From the NCBI RefSeq assembly GCF_946885855.1, contig NZ_CAMPHH010000106.1, positions 1 to 10,696 of the forward strand: a DNA stretch of 10,696 nt, given 5' to 3'. Positions 7,883 through 10,696 of this stretch are shown piece by piece. Within the stretch, counting starts at the first letter, position 1. Each line of letters opens with the position of its first letter. Source of the stretch: an uncultured Actinotalea sp. Its GTDB lineage: Bacteria > Actinomycetota > Actinomycetes > Actinomycetales > Cellulomonadaceae. Position numbers and translations under genes: made by a program. The notes under the pieces were generated by a model. It was not told the origin of the DNA and did no database searches. It saw only the letters and a list, made by a program, of their open reading frames with translations.

Positions 7883-8808
7883 CAGGTGGTCCTCGGTGCG
7901 GTGAGCTGGACGTCGTCCTCGAGCTGGGGGTGCGGGTCGGGGGCCGCCTCGGGACGGCGGCGCCGCAGGAGCGGCCGGAGCGCTGCGGTGAGCGCGTACA
8001 GGCCGATCGCCAGCACGACGATCATCGCACCCGGCGCGGCGTCCTCCCAGTACGTGATGCTCAGCCCGGCGACGGTGACGACGACGCCCACGGTCATCGC
8101 GATCGCCATCGTCCGGTGGAACGACGAGGCGACGAGCTGGGCCACGGCGACCGGGACGATCATGAGGGCGCTCACGAGCAGCAGGCCGACGACCCGCATG
8201 GCCACGGTCACCGTGAGCGCGGCCACGACCGCGATGAGCAGGTTCAGCGCCCGCACCGGCAGCCCGCCGGCACGCGCGAACTCCTCGTCCTGGGAGATGG
8301 CGAAGAGCGCGGTTCGCAGGCCGACGCCGACGCCGAGGACGACGGCGGACAGGGCCACGGTGAGCCACACGTCACCGGTGGACACGGTGGAGATGGAGCC
8401 GAAGAGGTAGCCGACGAGGTTGGCGCTCGTCCCGCCGGCCTGGCCGATGATGAGCACGCCGCCGGCGATGCCGCCGTAGAAGAGCAGCGCGAGGGCGACG
8501 TCGCCGCTCGTGCGGCCGCGGGACCGGACGACCTCGATCGCCACGGCGCCCACGACGGCGGCGACGACCGCGCCGGGCAGCGCGAGGGCGTCCTGGCGGG
8601 ACAGCTCCAGGGCGTTGCCGACGAGCCAGCCGAGCGCGACGCCCGTGAGCGCGACGTGCCCGATGCCGTCGCCGAGCAGAGACAGGCGGCGTTGGACGAG
8701 GTACGTGCCGATGACCGGGGCGCTGAGCCCGACGAGCGCGGCGACGACGAGGGCGCGCTGCATGAACGGGTCGGTGAGCATCCCGACCAGCTCGTCCCAG
8801 GCCGTCAC
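7882..8808 (-). CDS. znuB: Zinc ABC transporter permease ZnuB
   Basis: ZnuB (308 residues) is the membrane channel of the zinc importer, of the manganese/zinc/iron ABC-3 permease family. Hydrophobic segments run through most of the chain (about 17-38, 46-66, 77-95, 102-124, 146-165, 186-220, 236-252, 258-280). Family signatures are YLVQRRLSLLGDGIGHVALTG (36-56) near the start and RVVGLLLVSALMIVPVAVAQ (205-224). The soluble tail after 280 is short, with no clear function. The GTG start overlaps the znuC stop by four bases (GTGA), and the stop overlaps the zur start by one base. The cluster order znuA-znuC-znuB-zur sets the metal assignment; a manganese role is less likely given the adjacent Zur-type regulator and the His-rich ZnuA. 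Confidence 0.93.
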   Translation of the reverse strand: MTAWDELVGMLTDPFMQRALVVAALVGLSAPVIGTYLVQRRLSLLGDGIGHVALTGVALGWLVGNALELSRQDALALPGAVVAAVVGAVAIEVVRSRGRTSGDVALALLFYGGIAGGVLIIGQAGGTSANLVGYLFGSISTVSTGDVWLTVALSAVVLGVGVGLRTALFAISQDEEFARAGGLPVRALNLLIAVVAALTVTVAMRVVGLLLVSALMIVPVAVAQLVASSFHRTMAIAMTVGVVVTVAGLSITYWEDAAPGAMIVVLAIGLYALTAALRPLLRRRRPEAAPDPHPQLEDDVQLTAPRTT

Positions 8809-9587
8809 GGCGCCCACCCCGACGTGGTGGTGAGCCCGAGCGGGTCGGTGTCGCCCGTCTCGGCGTCGTCGTGCGGGTGGACGTGGTCGTGACCGGGAGC
8901 GGCGTGCCCGGGCGCCGGGGCCGGGGGAGCGCCGTCGTGGACGACACGCCCGTGGCGCAGGACGACGGCGCGCCGCACGAGCGGGGCGAGCGCCCCGAGC
9001 TCGTGCAGCACGACGACGACCGTGGTCCCCGCGGCGGCGAGGTCGCCCAGGGCGCGCGCGAAGGCCTCCTGGCTGGGCAGGTCGACCCCTGCCACGGGCT
9101 CGTCGAGGAGCAGCAGGTCCGGGTCGCGCACGAGGGCCCGGGCGATGAGGACCCGCTGCTGCTGGCCGCCCGACAGCTCCTGGCATGCCCGGTGCCCGAG
9201 GTGCCCCAGGCCCATGAGCTCGAGCGCCTCGTCGGCGCGGCGTCCCGCGTGGCGCGGTGGCAGGAGGCGACGGCCGTGCAGGAGCCCGGAGACGACGACC
9301 TCGTGGGCCGTCGCGGGGACGCCGGACGCGACGGACACCCGTTGCGGGACGTAGCCGACCCGCTCCCACGGTGTGCGGCGACCCAACGGCTCGCCGAAGA
9401 GCCGGACCGTGCCCCGCTCGAGCGGCACGACGCCCACGAGGGCGCGGACCAGCGTCGACTTGCCGGAGCCGTTGGCGCCGAGCAGGCCGACGACCTCACC
9501 GTCGGTGACGGTGAGGTCGACGTCGTGGAGGATGGTGGCGCCGCCGAGGGTGACCCGGAGCCCGGCCGCCGTCAGGACGTCGGTCAC
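8805..9587 (-). CDS. znuC: Zinc ABC transporter ATP-binding protein ZnuC
   Basis: ZnuC (260 residues) powers the importer from the cytoplasmic face. It has all ABC ATPase motifs: Walker A GANGSGKST (37-45), Q-loop Gln82, signature LSGGQ (138-142), Walker B LLLLDEP (158-164), and the switch His195 (VLHELG). After the ATPase fold comes a tail (about 222-260) with five His residues spaced for metal binding (His228, 233, 235, 237, 239, in GHDHVHPHDD). This could sense or hold zinc at the transporter. The GTG at 9587 is chosen because it overlaps the znuA stop (GTGA). A GTG two codons upstream is also possible. Confidence 0.94.
   Translation of the reverse strand: MTDVLTAAGLRVTLGGATILHDVDLTVTDGEVVGLLGANGSGKSTLVRALVGVVPLERGTVRLFGEPLGRRTPWERVGYVPQRVSVASGVPATAHEVVVSGLLHGRRLLPPRHAGRRADEALELMGLGHLGHRACQELSGGQQQRVLIARALVRDPDLLLLDEPVAGVDLPSQEAFARALGDLAAAGTTVVVVLHELGALAPLVRRAVVLRHGRVVHDGAPPAPAPGHAAPGHDHVHPHDDAETGDTDPLGLTTTSGWAP
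8871..8906 (-). other. His-rich tail segment of ZnuC
   Basis: Residues 228-239 of ZnuC hold five His in twelve residues (GHAAPGHDHVHPH), lying beyond the ATPase core. Such tails bind divalent metals in other zinc-handling proteins; here the role is inferred. Confidence 0.75.
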
Positions 9588-10696
9588 CCACACCCCAGGC
9601 CGGTGCGCAGCGACTCGAGGTTCGACTCCATGACGCCACGGTAGTCCGTGGTCGGGTCCGCCAGCGTCTCGACCGGGTCGAGGACCAGGACCTCCAGCCC
9701 CAGGTCGGACGCGAGGGTGTCGGCGACGGCCGGGCTCGCGGCGCTGTCGGTGTAGACGGCCGTGACGCCGTGGGCGCGGACCTCCTCGGCGATCTCGCGC
9801 AGCCGCGCCGGCGACGGCTCGGACTCCGGGTCGATGCCGGCGACGCCGATCTCGGTGAAGCCGTAGCGCTCGGCCAGGTACCCGAACGCCGTGTGCCCCG
9901 TGATGACGACGTCCCGCTCGCACGCGGCGAGCCCGGAGGCGAGCTCCTCGTCGAGGGCGGCGAGATCCTCGGCGAACGCCGCGGCGTTCGCCTCGAACGC
10001 GTCGGCGTGCTCCGGCGCGGTGGTGGCGAGCAGGTCGGCGATCTCCTGGCCCACGGCCGCCAGGCGCGTCGGGTCCAGCCAGAAGTGCGGGTCCAGCCCG
10101 CCGTGGTCGTGACCGTCGTCGGCGGTGTGCCCCTCCTCGGCGGGCTCGGCCGGCTCGGCGGCGTGCTCGTCGTCGGCGTGGTCCTCGGCGGCATGGTCCT
10201 GCGCGCCGTCGTGGTCGTGGTCGTGGTCCTCCGTGGCGGCCGCCTCGTCGGCGGGGTCGCCCTCGTCGTCGTGCGCGTGGTCGTGCTCCGCGAGCGGGGG
10301 CTGGAGGTCCGCCGCGTCGAAGACGTCGAGGACGTTCTCGGGCTGCCGCGACGCGATCGCGTCGTCGACGGCGGGCTGGAACGTCGAGAGGTAGACGACC
10401 GCGTCGGCCGAGGTCAGCTCCCGCAGCTGGGCGGGGGACAGCTCCAGGTCGTGGGGCTCGGCCCCGGCGGGCGTGAGCGAGGCGACGTCGACGAGGTCGC
10501 CGCCGACCTGCTCGACCGCGTACACGAGCGGGTAGAAGGAGGCGAGGACGCGCAGCTGGCCCGAGGCGGTCGAGCCGCCCTGGTCGTCAGGGGCGGCGTC
10601 GTCCGTGGCGGCGGTGCCGGAGCACGCACCGAGGCCGAGCGCGCGGGCGCGCGCGGCGGGGGCGGCGACCGCGCGGTGGCGCGGGCGGGCAGGGAC
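9584..10696 (-). CDS. znuA: Zinc-binding lipoprotein ZnuA, start outside window
   Basis: ZnuA is the extracytoplasmic zinc receptor that feeds ZnuBC. The frame is open from the TGA at 9584-9586 to the window edge; the start codon is not included. A lipobox LGAC (10622-10633) gives a lipid-anchored Cys; counting it as residue 1, the mature protein has 346 residues. Expected zinc ligands are His58 (AEPHDLE), His180 (LDPHFW) and His244 (ITGHTAF), with Asp316 (LDPVET) as the likely fourth. Between the first two lies a His/Asp/Glu-rich loop (about 114-174, 12 His), typical of ZnuA but long. The region before the lipobox is Arg-rich and poorly hydrophobic for a signal peptide. The stop overlaps the znuC start (GTGA). 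A Zur operator would be upstream, off the window. Confidence 0.92.
   Translation of the reverse strand, partial: VPARPRHRAVAAPAARARALGLGACSGTAATDDAAPDDQGGSTASGQLRVLASFYPLVYAVEQVGGDLVDVASLTPAGAEPHDLELSPAQLRELTSADAVVYLSTFQPAVDDAIASRQPENVLDVFDAADLQPPLAEHDHAHDDEGDPADEAAATEDHDHDHDGAQDHAAEDHADDEHAAEPAEPAEEGHTADDGHDHGGLDPHFWLDPTRLAAVGQEIADLLATTAPEHADAFEANAAAFAEDLAALDEELASGLAACERDVVITGHTAFGYLAERYGFTEIGVAGIDPESEPSPARLREIAEEVRAHGVTAVYTDSAASPAVADTLASDLGLEVLVLDPVETLADPTTDYRGVMESNLESLRTGLGCG
10103..10285 (-). other. His/Asp-rich loop of ZnuA
   Basis: This encodes mature residues 114-174 with 12 His mixed with Asp, Glu and Ala (for example EDHDHDHDG). On the DNA it shows imperfect GTCGTG tandem units near 10208-10226, a source of length variation. 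Such loops bind extra zinc in characterised ZnuA proteins. Confidence 0.85.
10622..10633 (-). other. Lipobox LGAC of ZnuA
   Basis: Leu-Gly-Ala-Cys followed by Ser-Gly-Thr fits the lipoprotein signal peptidase site, with Cys encoded at 10622-10624. It shows that the protein continues well upstream of the first internal GTG at 10525. Confidence 0.75.

Noticed and set aside
10103..10285. CRISPR-like or microsatellite array
   Set aside because: The periodic GTCGTG pattern is explained by His/Asp codons in the ZnuA loop; there are no spacers or direct repeats of CRISPR length.
7466..10696. Zur operator in the window
   Set aside because: I found no AT-containing inverted repeat of the Zur-box type between the operon genes. 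All junctions overlap, so the operator should be upstream of znuA, outside the window.

Overview
The window is very high-GC DNA with strong G/C preference at third codon positions, frequent GTG starts, leaderless-looking promoters and ATGA/GTGA-type gene overlaps. This points to an actinomycete. The era / leuA / recO / uppS order, together with the gene content, suggests a Micrococcales-type genome (Cellulomonas and relatives); that placement is inference. No mobile element, CRISPR array, tRNA or rRNA is visible. Apart from two lineage-type membrane proteins this is a core-genome region, and I see no defence system or other wholly new system.

Left part (+ strand, 1-2770): the window opens with the last codons of the GTPase gene era. 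Next is a secreted or membrane alpha/beta hydrolase fused to a polytopic membrane tail (146-1639). It is followed by a membrane-anchored protein with two 43-residue cysteine-containing repeats. That gene is interrupted by an apparent one-base frameshift near 1983-2000.

Middle (+ strand, 2771-6815): leuA (2-isopropylmalate synthase) is preceded by a leader region. The leader holds a -10 box, a leaderless 15-residue leader peptide with three consecutive Leu codons, and a potential H-type pseudoknot, which looks like leucine-responsive attenuation. recO (DNA repair) and uppS (polyprenyl diphosphate synthase for cell-wall lipid carrier) follow and overlap by four bases. A small glyoxalase-fold (VOC) protein, apparently with its own leaderless promoter inside the uppS stop region, closes this strand.

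Right part (- strand, 10696 down to 6880): this is a tightly packed zinc-uptake operon, znuA (5' end beyond the window), znuC, znuB, zur and a DedA/VTT-like membrane protein. All junctions overlap by 1-4 bases or are separated by 1 base, so the genes are probably co-transcribed and translationally coupled. ZnuA is a lipoprotein zinc receptor with a 61-residue His/Asp-rich loop, ZnuB the permease, ZnuC the ATPase (itself with a His-rich tail), and Zur the zinc-sensing repressor expected to control the operon. The operator should lie upstream of znuA, outside this window. The two gene blocks converge at 6816-6879.
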